This document shows, one piece after another, positions 34,803-42,359 of a stretch of DNA of 64,000 nt (the first letter of the stretch is position 1; each line of letters starts with the position of its first letter). Source of the DNA: Streptomyces sp. NBC_00683 (GTDB taxonomy: Bacteria; Actinomycetota; Actinomycetes; Streptomycetales; Streptomycetaceae); NCBI RefSeq assembly GCF_036226745.1, contig NZ_CP109013.1:3844001-3908000 (forward strand). The letters are read 5' to 3'. A program made the translations under genes and the position numbers. Under the pieces are notes generated by a model, which did not search any database, was not told the origin of the DNA, and saw only the letters and a list, made by a program, of their open reading frames with translations.

Positions 34803-35771
34803 ATGACCAACCTGGCCATCGCGGCGAACGGGCTGCGCAAGTCCTACGGCGACAAGCTCGTACTCGACGGCGTCGACCTGAACGTCCCCGAAGGAACGGT
34901 CTTCGCCCTGCTCGGCCCGAACGGTGCCGGCAAGACCACCGCCGTCAAGATCCTCTCCACCCTCATCACCCCCGACCCCGCCTCCGGCGAGATCCGGGTC
35001 GGCGGTCACGACCTCGCCGCCGACCCGCAGGCGGTACGTGCCGCGATCGGTGTCACCGGGCAGTTCTCCGCCGTGGACGGGCTGATCACCGGCGAGGAGA
35101 ACATGCTCCTCATGGCGGACCTGCACCACCTGTCCAAGCAGGAGGGCCGGCGGGTCGCCGCCGAGCTCCTGGAGCGCTTCGACCTCGTCGAGGCCGCGAA
35201 GAAGCCCGCCTCCACCTACTCCGGCGGCATGAAGCGCCGGCTCGACATCGCGATGACCCTGGTCGGGAACCCGCGGATCATCTTCCTCGACGAACCGACC
35301 ACCGGCCTCGACCCCCGCTCCCGCCACAACATGTGGAAGATCATCCGCGAGCTCGTCACGGGCGGCGTCACCGTCTTCCTCACCACCCAGTACCTGGAGG
35401 AGGCCGACGAACTCGCCGACCGCATCGCGGTCCTGAACAACGGCAGGATCGCCGCCGAAGGAAGCGCCGACGAGCTCAAGCGGCTCATCCCGGGCGGGCA
35501 CGTACGGCTCCGCTTCACCGACCCAGCCGCCTACCGCTCCGCCACCTCCGCCCTGACCGACATCACCCGCGACGACGAGGCACTGTCCCTGCAGATCCCC
35601 AGCGACGGCAGCCAGCGCGAACTGCGCTCCATCCTCGACCGACTGGACTCGGCCGGCATCGAGGCGGACGAACTGACCGTCCACACCCCCGACCTCGACG
35701 ACGTGTTCTTCGCCCTGACCGGCGCAAGCGTGCCCACCCAGCCCAGCCAGCCCAAGGAGGCTGTCCGATGA
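34803..35771 (+). CDS. DrrA-type ABC exporter ATPase
   Basis: 322 aa. Walker A GPNGAGKTT (around residues 39-47), signature YSGGMKRRLDIAM, Walker B IIFLDEPTTGLD and the switch histidine replaced by Gln in LTTQYLEEAD, as in DrrA-type proteins. The C-terminal 90 residues form the extra domain seen in the daunorubicin-resistance group. It would pair with the overlapping permease to export a hydrophobic compound. Starts 12 bp after DUF4097; the stop overlaps the permease start. Confidence 0.92.
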   Translation: MTNLAIAANGLRKSYGDKLVLDGVDLNVPEGTVFALLGPNGAGKTTAVKILSTLITPDPASGEIRVGGHDLAADPQAVRAAIGVTGQFSAVDGLITGEENMLLMADLHHLSKQEGRRVAAELLERFDLVEAAKKPASTYSGGMKRRLDIAMTLVGNPRIIFLDEPTTGLDPRSRHNMWKIIRELVTGGVTVFLTTQYLEEADELADRIAVLNNGRIAAEGSADELKRLIPGGHVRLRFTDPAAYRSATSALTDITRDDEALSLQIPSDGSQRELRSILDRLDSAGIEADELTVHTPDLDDVFFALTGASVPTQPSQPKEAVR

Positions 35772-36553
35772 GCTCCTTCTCCCTTGCCGTCCGCGACTCG
35801 TCCACGATGCTCCGCCGCAACCTCCTGCACGCGCGCCGCTATCCGTCCCTCACCCTGAACCTGCTGCTCACCCCGATCATGCTGCTCCTGCTCTTCGTCT
35901 ACATCTTCGGCGACACCATGAGCGCCGGCATCGGCGGCGGGGACCGCTCCGCCTACATCGCCTACATCGTCCCCGGCATCCTGCTGATGACCATCGGCTC
36001 CACCGTGGTCGGCACCGCGGTGTCCGTCTCGGGCGACATGACCGAGGGCATCATCGCCCGCTTCCGCACCATGGCCATCCACCGCGGGTCCGTGCTCTTC
36101 GGACACGTCGCCGGGAGTGTGCTGCAGGCGATCATCAGTGTCGTCCTCGTCGGTGCCGTCGGCGTGGCCATGGGCTTCCGCTCCACTGATGCCACCGTCC
36201 TGGAGTGGCTGGCGGCCTTCGGGCTGCTGGCGCTGGTCTCCCTGGCGTTCACCTGGATCGCGGTCGGGATGGGCATGGGCAGCCCCAACGCGGAGGCCGC
36301 CAGCAACAACGCCATGCCGCTGATCCTCCTGCCGCTCATCTCCAGCGCCTTCACCCCGGTCGACTCCATGCCCGGCTGGTTCCAGCCGATCGCGGAGTAC
36401 CAGCCCTTCACCCCCGCCATCGAAACCCTCCGCGGACTCCTCCTCGGCACCGAGATCGGCAACAACTGGTGGATCACCATCGCCTGGTGCCTGGGCCTCA
36501 CCGTCCTCGGCTACCGCTGGTCGAAGGCACAGTTCGACCGCGACCCCAAGTAG
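35768..36553 (+). CDS. DrrB-type ABC-2 permease
   Basis: 261 aa with about six hydrophobic helices and the ABC-2 signature around PLILLPLISSAFTPVDSMP in the C-terminal half. Pairs with the DrrA-like ATPase; ATG overlaps its stop. The exported compound is unknown. The MarR-like regulator next door suggests induction by a small molecule, possibly the export substrate. Confidence 0.92.
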   Translation: MSSFSLAVRDSSTMLRRNLLHARRYPSLTLNLLLTPIMLLLLFVYIFGDTMSAGIGGGDRSAYIAYIVPGILLMTIGSTVVGTAVSVSGDMTEGIIARFRTMAIHRGSVLFGHVAGSVLQAIISVVLVGAVGVAMGFRSTDATVLEWLAAFGLLALVSLAFTWIAVGMGMGSPNAEAASNNAMPLILLPLISSAFTPVDSMPGWFQPIAEYQPFTPAIETLRGLLLGTEIGNNWWITIAWCLGLTVLGYRWSKAQFDRDPK

Positions 36554-36591
36554 TCGACATGCCGAGCGGGCCGCGACCCGCCCACCTGGAC

Positions 36592-36633
36592 AAGGCCCGT
36601 GGCCGCCATCCCCCGATGGCGGCCACGGGCCTT
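36592..36633 (+). terminator. Terminator of the DUF4097-drrAB operon
   Basis: A perfect 19-bp stem (AAGGCCCGTGGCCGCCATC and its complement) with a CCCC loop begins 39 bp after the permease stop. Confidence 0.92.
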
Positions 36634-36698
36634 TCGCCCGCACCACCGTCGGCCGTCCCGTGACGGTCCCGAGAAGAATCCATGGATGATCCGGGTGT

Positions 36699-36710
36699 AA
36701 GTAATTACTT
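36699..36710. promoter_or_regulatory. AT-rich palindrome upstream of the small hydrophobic gene
   Basis: AAGTAATTACTT is a perfect 12-bp palindrome in an otherwise GC-rich stretch, 34 bp before the ATG at 36744. It could be an operator or part of a promoter. Confidence 0.4.
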
Positions 36711-36743
36711 CAAGGGCACCAGAGGTCTTGGAGGTTGATAACA

Positions 36744-36914
36744 ATGGTTCCCCTTATACTCGTTCTTCTGCTCGCCCTGATTCTCTTCGGTGCCGGATTC
36801 GCACTCAAGGCACTGTGGTGGATTGCAATTATCGTCCTGGCTGTGTGGCTGATCGGCTTTGTCGTCCGCCCGACGGCGAGCGGCGGCCGACGTGGCCGGT
36901 GGTACCGCTGGTAG
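36744..36914 (+). CDS. Small hydrophobic membrane protein
   Basis: 56 aa. Two hydrophobic stretches (residues 2-21 and 24-42) are followed by a basic tail ending RRGRWYRW. It resembles the short lmo0937/hydrophobic-protein type common in stress regulons. A strong GGAGG lies 8 bp before the ATG. It is followed at once by a terminator, so it is a single-gene unit. Function unknown. Confidence 0.75.
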   Translation: MVPLILVLLLALILFGAGFALKALWWIAIIVLAVWLIGFVVRPTASGGRRGRWYRW

Positions 36915-36937
36915 AAGGCCTTCACCAGCACATGACG

Positions 36938-36978
36938 ATGCGGGTGGGCCCGGACTCCGACTCCGGGCCCACCCGCAT
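36938..36978 (+). terminator. Terminator of the small hydrophobic gene
   Basis: A perfect 17-bp stem (ATGCGGGTGGGCCCGGA and its complement) with a 7-base loop is followed by TCTTCATTT. Confidence 0.9.
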
Positions 36979-37070
36979 TCTTCATTTCCCGTGGAACGGC
37001 ATGCGTGGCTTCCCGGAATGAGGGAACACGAGTGAGTACACACGAACTCCCGTCGCGAAAGGAGCCAATG

Positions 37071-37424
37071 ATGAACAACCATCTGTGGGGTTACCAACCG
37101 ACAAGTGGTCACACCTCCGGCGCCGACCTGACCGGTTACTCGGTCGAGGCGACGGACGGAAGCGTAGGAAAGGTCGACAAGCATTCCGACGAAGCGGGCT
37201 CGGCCTACCTGGTCGTCGACACCGGCGTCTGGATCTTCGGCAAGGACGTCCTCCTGCCCGCCGGCACGGTCAAGGGCATCGACACCGAACACCGCACGAT
37301 CTTCGTCGACCTGACCAAGGGCCAGATCAAGGACTCCCCGGAGTTCAACCGGCACAGGCACACGACCGATCCGGGCTACCACGCCCAGCTCGACAGCTAT
37401 TACACGAGCTACCGCCTCATGTGA
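37071..37424 (+). CDS. PRC-barrel domain protein
   Basis: 117 aa. The PRC-barrel part covers about residues 17-85 (LTGYSVEATDGSVGKVDKHS and GVWIFGKDVLLPAG). PRC-barrels occur in photosynthetic reaction centres, RimM and many small actinobacterial stress proteins; the partner here is unknown. The Shine-Dalgarno AAAGGAG fits ATG 37071 (6 bp) better than the ATG directly before it (37068). It has its own terminator downstream. Confidence 0.82.
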   Translation: MNNHLWGYQPTSGHTSGADLTGYSVEATDGSVGKVDKHSDEAGSAYLVVDTGVWIFGKDVLLPAGTVKGIDTEHRTIFVDLTKGQIKDSPEFNRHRHTTDPGYHAQLDSYYTSYRLM

Positions 37425-37446
37425 GACCACGCACCACCGCTGAAGA

Positions 37447-37485
37447 GGCGGGGGTCCGGCCCGGACACACGGGCGGACCCCCGCC
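37447..37485 (+). terminator. Terminator of the PRC-barrel gene
   Basis: A 12-bp stem (GGCGGGGGTCCG / CGGACCCCCGCC) with a 15-base loop begins 23 bp after the stop codon. Confidence 0.8.
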
Positions 37486-37524
37486 GTTCAGCTGTGGCCG
37501 GGCCCGCACGGCCGCCCCTCCCCG

Positions 37525-37758
37525 TCACGGCAACCGGCCCTCCCGGTTGATCTCCGTCACCCGGGCCCGCAGCACCAGCCCCGGCGGGGCCGGCCGGACG
37601 GCTTCGGGCGGGCAGTCCCACTCCGCACCGCCGCCCGGCGGACGCAGCTGTACGTACGGTCCGACGCGCCCCATCACCCGGCCCACCCGCCCGTCGCGGC
37701 CGTCCACCGCGAACGTTCCGGGTTCCGGCAGGCACGGTTCCAGTCCTTCAACTGTCAT
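37525..37758 (-). CDS. Small hypothetical protein, second gene of a pair
   Basis: 77 aa, rich in Pro, Gly and Arg, with RDGRVGRVMGRVGPYVQLRP near the middle. I do not recognise the family. ATG at 37758 overlaps the end of the upstream minus-strand gene by 11 bp, so the two form a unit. The pair is divergent from the DUF5753 regulator. Confidence 0.6.
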   Translation of the reverse strand: MTVEGLEPCLPEPGTFAVDGRDGRVGRVMGRVGPYVQLRPPGGGAEWDCPPEAVRPAPPGLVLRARVTEINREGRLP

Positions 37759-38002
37759 GGGCCGCCGCCGCTTCCCGCTTCTTCTCTTCCAGCTCGGCAC
37801 TCAGCCGCAGGGCCGTATCGATCGTGCAGCGACCCAGGTCGACCAGCGGCACCGGCTCGCTGCCCGCGCACGACACCAGGTCGATCCGCAGCGAAGGCAG
37901 CTTCACGCCGACCCCCGCCAGCCCGGCCCGCAGGCGCGCCACCGCGTCCTCAGCCGCCCGTACTCTGCCTGCCGCCTCTTTGCGCCGTTCTGTAGCCGTC
38001 AT
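37748..38002 (-). CDS. Small coiled hypothetical protein
   Basis: 84 aa, highly charged and helical (TERRKEAAGRVRAAEDAV), ending in a second helix rich in Glu/Lys. The family is unknown. ATG at 38002 has GGGGAAG at good spacing; ATG 38005 directly before it is the alternative. The start lies 19 bp from the long inverted repeat at 38021-38053, which probably controls it. Confidence 0.6.
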   Translation of the reverse strand: MTATERRKEAAGRVRAAEDAVARLRAGLAGVGVKLPSLRIDLVSCAGSEPVPLVDLGRCTIDTALRLSAELEEKKREAAAAHDS

Positions 38003-38020
38003 CATGATCTTCCCCATTTC

Positions 38021-38053
38021 CACGCTGAGTAGTTGCCATGCCTACTCAGCGTG
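38021..38053. promoter_or_regulatory. 12-bp-arm inverted repeat in the divergent promoter
   Basis: CACGCTGAGTAG (38021-38032) and its exact complement CTACTCAGCGTG (38042-38053) are separated by 9 bases. It lies 19 bp from the start of the small coiled gene and 68 bp from the DUF5753 regulator. The arms and spacing suit a dimeric helix-turn-helix regulator, most simply the adjacent XRE protein. Confidence 0.7.
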
Positions 38054-38120
38054 TCCAATTCCTCGCTACCGTGGAAGAGGTGCAGTTCCAACACCCGTAC
38101 GTGTGTCACAGGGAGTCGCC

Positions 38121-38963
38121 TTGCCCGGACCGAAGAAGCTCGATCCCTCGTCCTCACCCCGCGCCCTCCTGGGCGCCGAACTCCGCCACAGACGAGAGAC
38201 CGCGGGCCTCTCCCAGGACGAGCTGGGCATACCCCTGTTCGTCAGCGGCTCCTTCATCGGCCAGCTGGAGGCGGGGACGCGACGGATGCAGGCGGACCAG
38301 GCCCAGAAGCTGGACGAGGTGCTGAACGCGGGCGGATTCTTCGCGCGGAACTGCGTAGCGCTGAAGCAGTCGAAGTACCCGGACCACTTCGCGGAGGCGG
38401 CGGAGGCGGAGCGACTTGCGAGCACCATCAAGGAGTACGCACCCCTACTCATCCCGGGGCTGCTGCAGACGGAGGGGTACGCACGGGCTGTGTTCCGCGC
38501 CTACCGGCCGACGGCCACGGAGGCTGTGATCGATGACCTGGTAGCAGCGCGGTTGGAGCGGGCTCAGCTCCTCGCCGACCCAACAACGCCCATGTTGTGG
38601 GCGGTTCTGGATGAGGCTGTGTTACGCAGGAAGTCGGGCGGGGCCGCAGTGATGGCGGGCGCACTTCAGCACGTGGCGGCGCTGGCCCACCAGCACCGGG
38701 TGATTGTCCAGGTGCTGCCCTTCTCGGCAGGCGCGCATATGGCCCTCGAAGGCCAGCTGAAGCTGATGTCGTTCCCCGACGCGCCTCCGCTCGCCTACCT
38801 CCAGGGCCTGGGCACAGGCCACTTGCAGGACGATCCGGCAACCGTCAGGCACTACGAACTGACCTACGATCTCGTTGCGGCCAGCGCATTGTCACCGGAA
38901 GCGTCCCTGGCCCTGATCGAGTTGGTGGCGGAGGATTACGCCCATGAAGATCAGCAGCTCTGA
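38121..38963 (+). CDS. XRE-family regulator with DUF5753 domain
   Basis: 280 aa. An XRE helix-turn-helix lies at residues about 14-70 (LRHRRETAGLSQDELG). The DUF5753 domain follows (about 95-275), with LIPGLLQTEGYARAV as its signature. Streptomycetes have dozens of such proteins, typically paired with a DUF397 partner, as here. TTG at 38121 has GGGAG 6 bp upstream and gives the usual MPGPKKLDPSSSP start; GTG 38103 is the alternative. Confidence 0.87.
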   Translation: MPGPKKLDPSSSPRALLGAELRHRRETAGLSQDELGIPLFVSGSFIGQLEAGTRRMQADQAQKLDEVLNAGGFFARNCVALKQSKYPDHFAEAAEAERLASTIKEYAPLLIPGLLQTEGYARAVFRAYRPTATEAVIDDLVAARLERAQLLADPTTPMLWAVLDEAVLRRKSGGAAVMAGALQHVAALAHQHRVIVQVLPFSAGAHMALEGQLKLMSFPDAPPLAYLQGLGTGHLQDDPATVRHYELTYDLVAASALSPEASLALIELVAEDYAHEDQQL

Positions 38964-39210
38964 CTACGACCTGTCCACGGCGACCTGGCACAAGTCCACG
39001 TACAGCGGGGGAAGCGGCGGTGACTGCCTGGAAGTCGCGACCTGGCGGAAGTCCACGTACAGCGGTGGGGACGGCGGCAACTGCCTGGAGGTAGCAGACG
39101 GCCACCCCGGCATCGTTCCCGTCCGGGACTCCAAGGTGGCCGACGGCCCGGCGCTCGTGTTCCGGACCGCCGCGTGGGCGGCCTTCGTCACCGGCCTCAA
39201 GCACCCTTAG
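38944..39210 (+). CDS. DUF397 protein with an internal duplication
   Basis: 88 aa. DUF397 partners of DUF5753 regulators normally have one W-x-KSTYSGG-x-GG-x-CLEVA block before a PVRDSK motif. Here that block occurs twice, at residues 14-32 and 33-51, differing at only a few positions. PVRDSK and a C-terminal helix (AWAAFVTGLK) complete the domain. The start overlaps the end of the regulator by 20 bp, so the pair is co-translated. Confidence 0.87.
   Translation: MKISSSDYDLSTATWHKSTYSGGSGGDCLEVATWRKSTYSGGDGGNCLEVADGHPGIVPVRDSKVADGPALVFRTAAWAAFVTGLKHP
38983..39096 (+). repeat. Tandem 57-bp duplication inside the DUF397 gene
   Basis: Bases 38983-39039 and 39040-39096 are in-frame direct repeats that encode the doubled 19-residue block of the DUF397 protein. 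The copies differ mostly at third positions and three codons, so the duplication is not brand new. Confidence 0.88.
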
Positions 39211-39229
39211 GCGGATCGGCGAGCAACGG

Positions 39230-39802
39230 TCAGCGGACGACGTCGAAGACGTTCTTCTGCAGGCCGTTGGGGTACGCCTCGTGCTCGACGAGCCGCAGCT
39301 TCTGGGTGTCCTTGTCCGTGTCGCTGAACAGGCGCTTGCCCGCGCCGAGCAGGAGCGGGAAGACGAGCAGGTGGTAGCGGTCGATCAGGCCGGCGTCCGA
39401 GAGGCTCCGGTTGAGGGCGGCGCTGCCGTGGACGATGATCGGGCCGCCCTCGGTCTCCTTCAGCGCGGCGACCTCGTCGAGCGAGCGCAGGATCGTGGTC
39501 GGGCCCCAGTCCGAGACCAGCGCGTCCTCGGAGAGCGTGGTGGAGACGACGTACTTCGGCATGACCTTGTAGTCGGCGAAGTCCTCCATGCCCGGCCAGA
39601 CCGGGCTGAACGCCTCGTAGCTGGCCCGGCCCAGCAGCATCGCGGCGGCTTCCTTCTGCTCCCGGCCCTTGATTTCGAACGCTTCGGGGAGGAACTCCAC
39701 GTCCTTGAAGGTCCAGCCCGAGTTCCGGTAGCCGGGCTCGCCGCCCGGGGCCTCCACGACGCCGTCGAGTGAGATGAAGGCGGTGGTGATCAGGGTGCGC
39801 AT
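39230..39802 (-). CDS. Dihydrofolate reductase-family protein (RibD C-terminal type)
   Basis: 190 aa. The N-terminal MRTLITTAFISLDGVVEAPG and the C-terminal YHLLVFPLLLGAGKRLF are typical of the RibD C-terminal/YyaP-like branch, which binds NADPH but has diverged from folate enzymes. The reaction is unknown. Good Shine-Dalgarno (CTGGAG). It is convergent with the DUF397 gene. Confidence 0.87.
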   Translation of the reverse strand: MRTLITTAFISLDGVVEAPGGEPGYRNSGWTFKDVEFLPEAFEIKGREQKEAAAMLLGRASYEAFSPVWPGMEDFADYKVMPKYVVSTTLSEDALVSDWGPTTILRSLDEVAALKETEGGPIIVHGSAALNRSLSDAGLIDRYHLLVFPLLLGAGKRLFSDTDKDTQKLRLVEHEAYPNGLQKNVFDVVR

Positions 39803-40105
39803 CGAAGGTCTCCAGAAGTCTCGGTGTCTCTTGTGTCGATTCTCAACAGGGTTGACTGCGGTTCGTGGAGAAACTCATCGATCATCACCGGACCGGGGCT
39901 CAAGCGGCGAGTTCCGAGCGCTCTTTCAGCGGAATGGGTGGAGGGATTGTTTCCCACCCGCCCTCCCCGCCTGGCGGGTTGACTTTTCGTGACCGACTTG
40001 CAACGGACGGTGGCGACGCTCTAGCGTTCCGCATAACAAGCGACCCCCGCCCGGTGCGGGAACACCTGACAGGGGTCTGACCACCTCGATCGAAAGCGCG
40101 ATCCG
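39803..40105. other. Intergenic region before the winged-helix gene
   Basis: A 303-bp gap between divergent genes. It contains a short repeat TCAACAGGGTTGA (about 39841-39853), a possible promoter TTGCAA with 17 bp to CTAGCG ahead of the plus-strand gene, and a GC-rich stem CCCGC/GCGGG in its probable leader. None is strong enough for a firm call. No gene is present. Confidence 0.4.
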
Positions 40106-41008
40106 ATGGCTGCGAGCCAGTTTAGTGCTGCCCCCTCCACCCCGTACGAGCCCCCGCACCCGATGGCCAATCCCGGCTACGGCAAGCGCTCGGCTCCGGA
40201 CCAACGACCCCGCAGTGAGCGCGATTTCGCGCAGCTGCCGCCCCGTGAGGCGGCCGTCGCCGCGTACATCGACCGGCTGCCCGACGGCGCCGACAACTCC
40301 GTGAAGACGCTGGCCAAGTGGCTCCCGTACGGGCAGTGCGCCCTGCGTACCGCACTCAACCGGATCCAGGCCGCCGGGCATCTGCGCCGGGGCAGTGAGT
40401 GCGTCGCGACGGAGGAGGTGCTGCTCTGGGTCACCCGGACGTTCTTCTCCCGGACCGCTCGCGACGACGACTGGTGGGCGGCCTTCACCCGGGGCGACGT
40501 ACCGCAGGAAACCCAACGCCCCACGCGCTCGCGGGCGTTCGTCCTGCTGGCCGCCCTGGGCCGTACCGCACCCTCGCTGAGCCTGTCGGCGGCGGACTGC
40601 GTGAGCCTGGAGCCGCAGGTCAGCGAGTGGTTCGAGCGGGGCGCCACCGAGGCGGAAACGCTGCGCGCCCTGACCGAAGGGCTCCCCGCAGTCGTCCACC
40701 ACCCCGCGTCCCTCGTCCGGCGCCGCCTCATCGACAAGCTGCCGCCCGAGCGGACCCACCCGGTCGCCCGGACCGTCCTGCGCACCCTGGAGTGCAGCGT
40801 GTGCCGTGCGCCCGGCAGCCCCGAGGCGCTGCGCGGCGGCCGGTGCGGTCCGTGCCGGGAAGAGCCGCTGGACACCCCCGCCGGTCCCCCGGGAGCCGTG
40901 CCCACCAGCGGGGTGCGCGAGCGGATGACGGCGGTCCGGGCGGGCCTCGTGCCACGGCAGGACAGGACCGTCAGGGCCAAGGAGTCCATGGCCCGCACCC
41001 GGCGCTGA
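40106..41008 (+). CDS. Winged-helix protein with a zinc-ribbon-like C-terminus
   Basis: 300 aa. The first third carries a winged-helix-like stretch (LPPREAAVAAYIDRLPDG, then SVKTLAKWLPYG and LRTALNRIQAAGHLRRG). A helical middle follows, then CSVC and CGPC about 15 residues apart that could form a zinc ribbon. This looks like a streptomycete paralogue family of DNA-binding proteins. Target and role are unknown. The gene stands alone. Confidence 0.65.
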   Translation: MAASQFSAAPSTPYEPPHPMANPGYGKRSAPDQRPRSERDFAQLPPREAAVAAYIDRLPDGADNSVKTLAKWLPYGQCALRTALNRIQAAGHLRRGSECVATEEVLLWVTRTFFSRTARDDDWWAAFTRGDVPQETQRPTRSRAFVLLAALGRTAPSLSLSAADCVSLEPQVSEWFERGATEAETLRALTEGLPAVVHHPASLVRRRLIDKLPPERTHPVARTVLRTLECSVCRAPGSPEALRGGRCGPCREEPLDTPAGPPGAVPTSGVRERMTAVRAGLVPRQDRTVRAKESMARTRR

Positions 41009-41040
41009 ACACTCGCCTCAACCGCCTTCCCTCCGGTCCG

Positions 41041-42210
41041 TCATCGGCAGAGCGCGTTGTCGACGAGGGTGCGCAGTGCGTCCTCCTGCCGGGCCGCCAC
41101 CACCGGGTCCGCGGAGCGGCTGTGCGCCGAGACGGTGACCGTGCGGCGGCCGTCGGCGGTGGCTGCGGCCCGGACGACGTAGCCGAAGCCGCTCCCGCCG
41201 TGTCCGAGGTACTCGCCGCCGCAGGACAGCGGGGTCAGGAACAGTCCCAGGCCGTCCCGGGTGCCCTCCGGGTGGCCCGCCCCCGGCGGCACCGGAACGG
41301 TCGTGCGCATCTCGGCGCGTTCCGCGGGCCTCAGCAGCCGTCCGGAGGCCAGGGCTCCGTAGAACCGGTTGAGGTCGCGGGCCGTACCGGTCATCGATCC
41401 GTCGGCGCCGCTGTCGAAGGGGCGGTAGGGGATCGTGGTGTCGGTCATCGGGCCGTCCTGGGCGAACTGCTGGTAGTTGGCCGTGTGCGGGTACGGGAGG
41501 TGGGGCGAGGTGCCGGGCGTGTCCGTGTGGCGCATGCCGAGGGGGCGCAGGATGCGGTCGTGGACCTGCTGCTCCCAGGACCGACCGGTGACCGCCTCGA
41601 CGATCATTCCGGCGAGGACGTAATTGGTGTTGGAGTAGGCCCAGCGGGTGCCCGCCGGGAAGTCCGGCTCGTGCCGCATCGCCAGGGCGACCAGTTGCTC
41701 GGGCCGGTAGGCGCGCCACCGTTCGGCGTAGTAGGTCCGAAGGCCGGGGTCGGGGAAGACGTCGCCGATGTAGTCGTGCAGGCCGCTGGTGTGCCGCAGC
41801 AGGTCGCGGACCGTGATCGTCCGGCCGTCGTTGCCCGCCCCGGACACGGTGCCGGGCAGGAGCTCCTCCACCGTCCGGTCGAGGGACAACCGCTTCTCAC
41901 CCACCAGTTGCAGGACGACGGTGGCGACGAAGGTCTTGGTGGTGCTGCCCAGCCGCAGATGACCGCCGTCGACGACCGGGCCACGGCCGACCAGGTCCTG
42001 GACGCCCGATACGGCCGTGACCGCTCCGCCCGGAGCGTCCAGGCGGACGGACACCCCTGTCACGCCGGTATCGCGCAGCGCGTCGGCGTCGCGCTGCAGG
42101 GTCGGACCCGCAGGGCCGCTACGCGGGGCGGCGGAAGCGGCGGCGGGCGGGAGGGCGCACAGCGCCAGTGTCAGAGCGGCAGTTGACAGCCGTAAGCGAC
42201 GGAAGACCAT
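41041..42210 (-). CDS. Secreted serine hydrolase (class C beta-lactamase/DD-peptidase family)
   Basis: 389 aa. A signal peptide ends near residue 28. The SxxK motif is STTK (near residue 89), the second motif is YSN (near 193), and the third is HGG (near 340). These define the class C beta-lactamase/D-alanyl-D-alanine carboxypeptidase family. Whether it cleaves peptidoglycan stem peptides, esters or a beta-lactam cannot be told. It is convergent with the winged-helix gene and just downstream of GH9. Confidence 0.88.
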   Translation of the reverse strand: MVFRRLRLSTAALTLALCALPPAAASAAPRSGPAGPTLQRDADALRDTGVTGVSVRLDAPGGAVTAVSGVQDLVGRGPVVDGGHLRLGSTTKTFVATVVLQLVGEKRLSLDRTVEELLPGTVSGAGNDGRTITVRDLLRHTSGLHDYIGDVFPDPGLRTYYAERWRAYRPEQLVALAMRHEPDFPAGTRWAYSNTNYVLAGMIVEAVTGRSWEQQVHDRILRPLGMRHTDTPGTSPHLPYPHTANYQQFAQDGPMTDTTIPYRPFDSGADGSMTGTARDLNRFYGALASGRLLRPAERAEMRTTVPVPPGAGHPEGTRDGLGLFLTPLSCGGEYLGHGGSGFGYVVRAAATADGRRTVTVSAHSRSADPVVAARQEDALRTLVDNALCR

Positions 42211-42300
42211 GATCCGAGGCTAGGAACGGCCGGTACTGCCCGGCCATCCGGCGCACACCCCTGCGGAACGGGTGACAGCCGGATGGACAGCCGCGTGGCG

Positions 42301-42340
42301 CCCGGGCGCGGTGTCCGCCGGGAGGCGGGCCGCACCCGGG
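42301..42340 (-). terminator. Possible terminator of the GH9 gene
   Basis: An imperfect hairpin (CCCGGGCGCGG...CCGCACCCGGG) lies 19 bp after the GH9 stop. The stem has one mismatch or bulge. Confidence 0.4.
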
Positions 42341-42359
42341 CACGATCGCGGGCGGGAGA

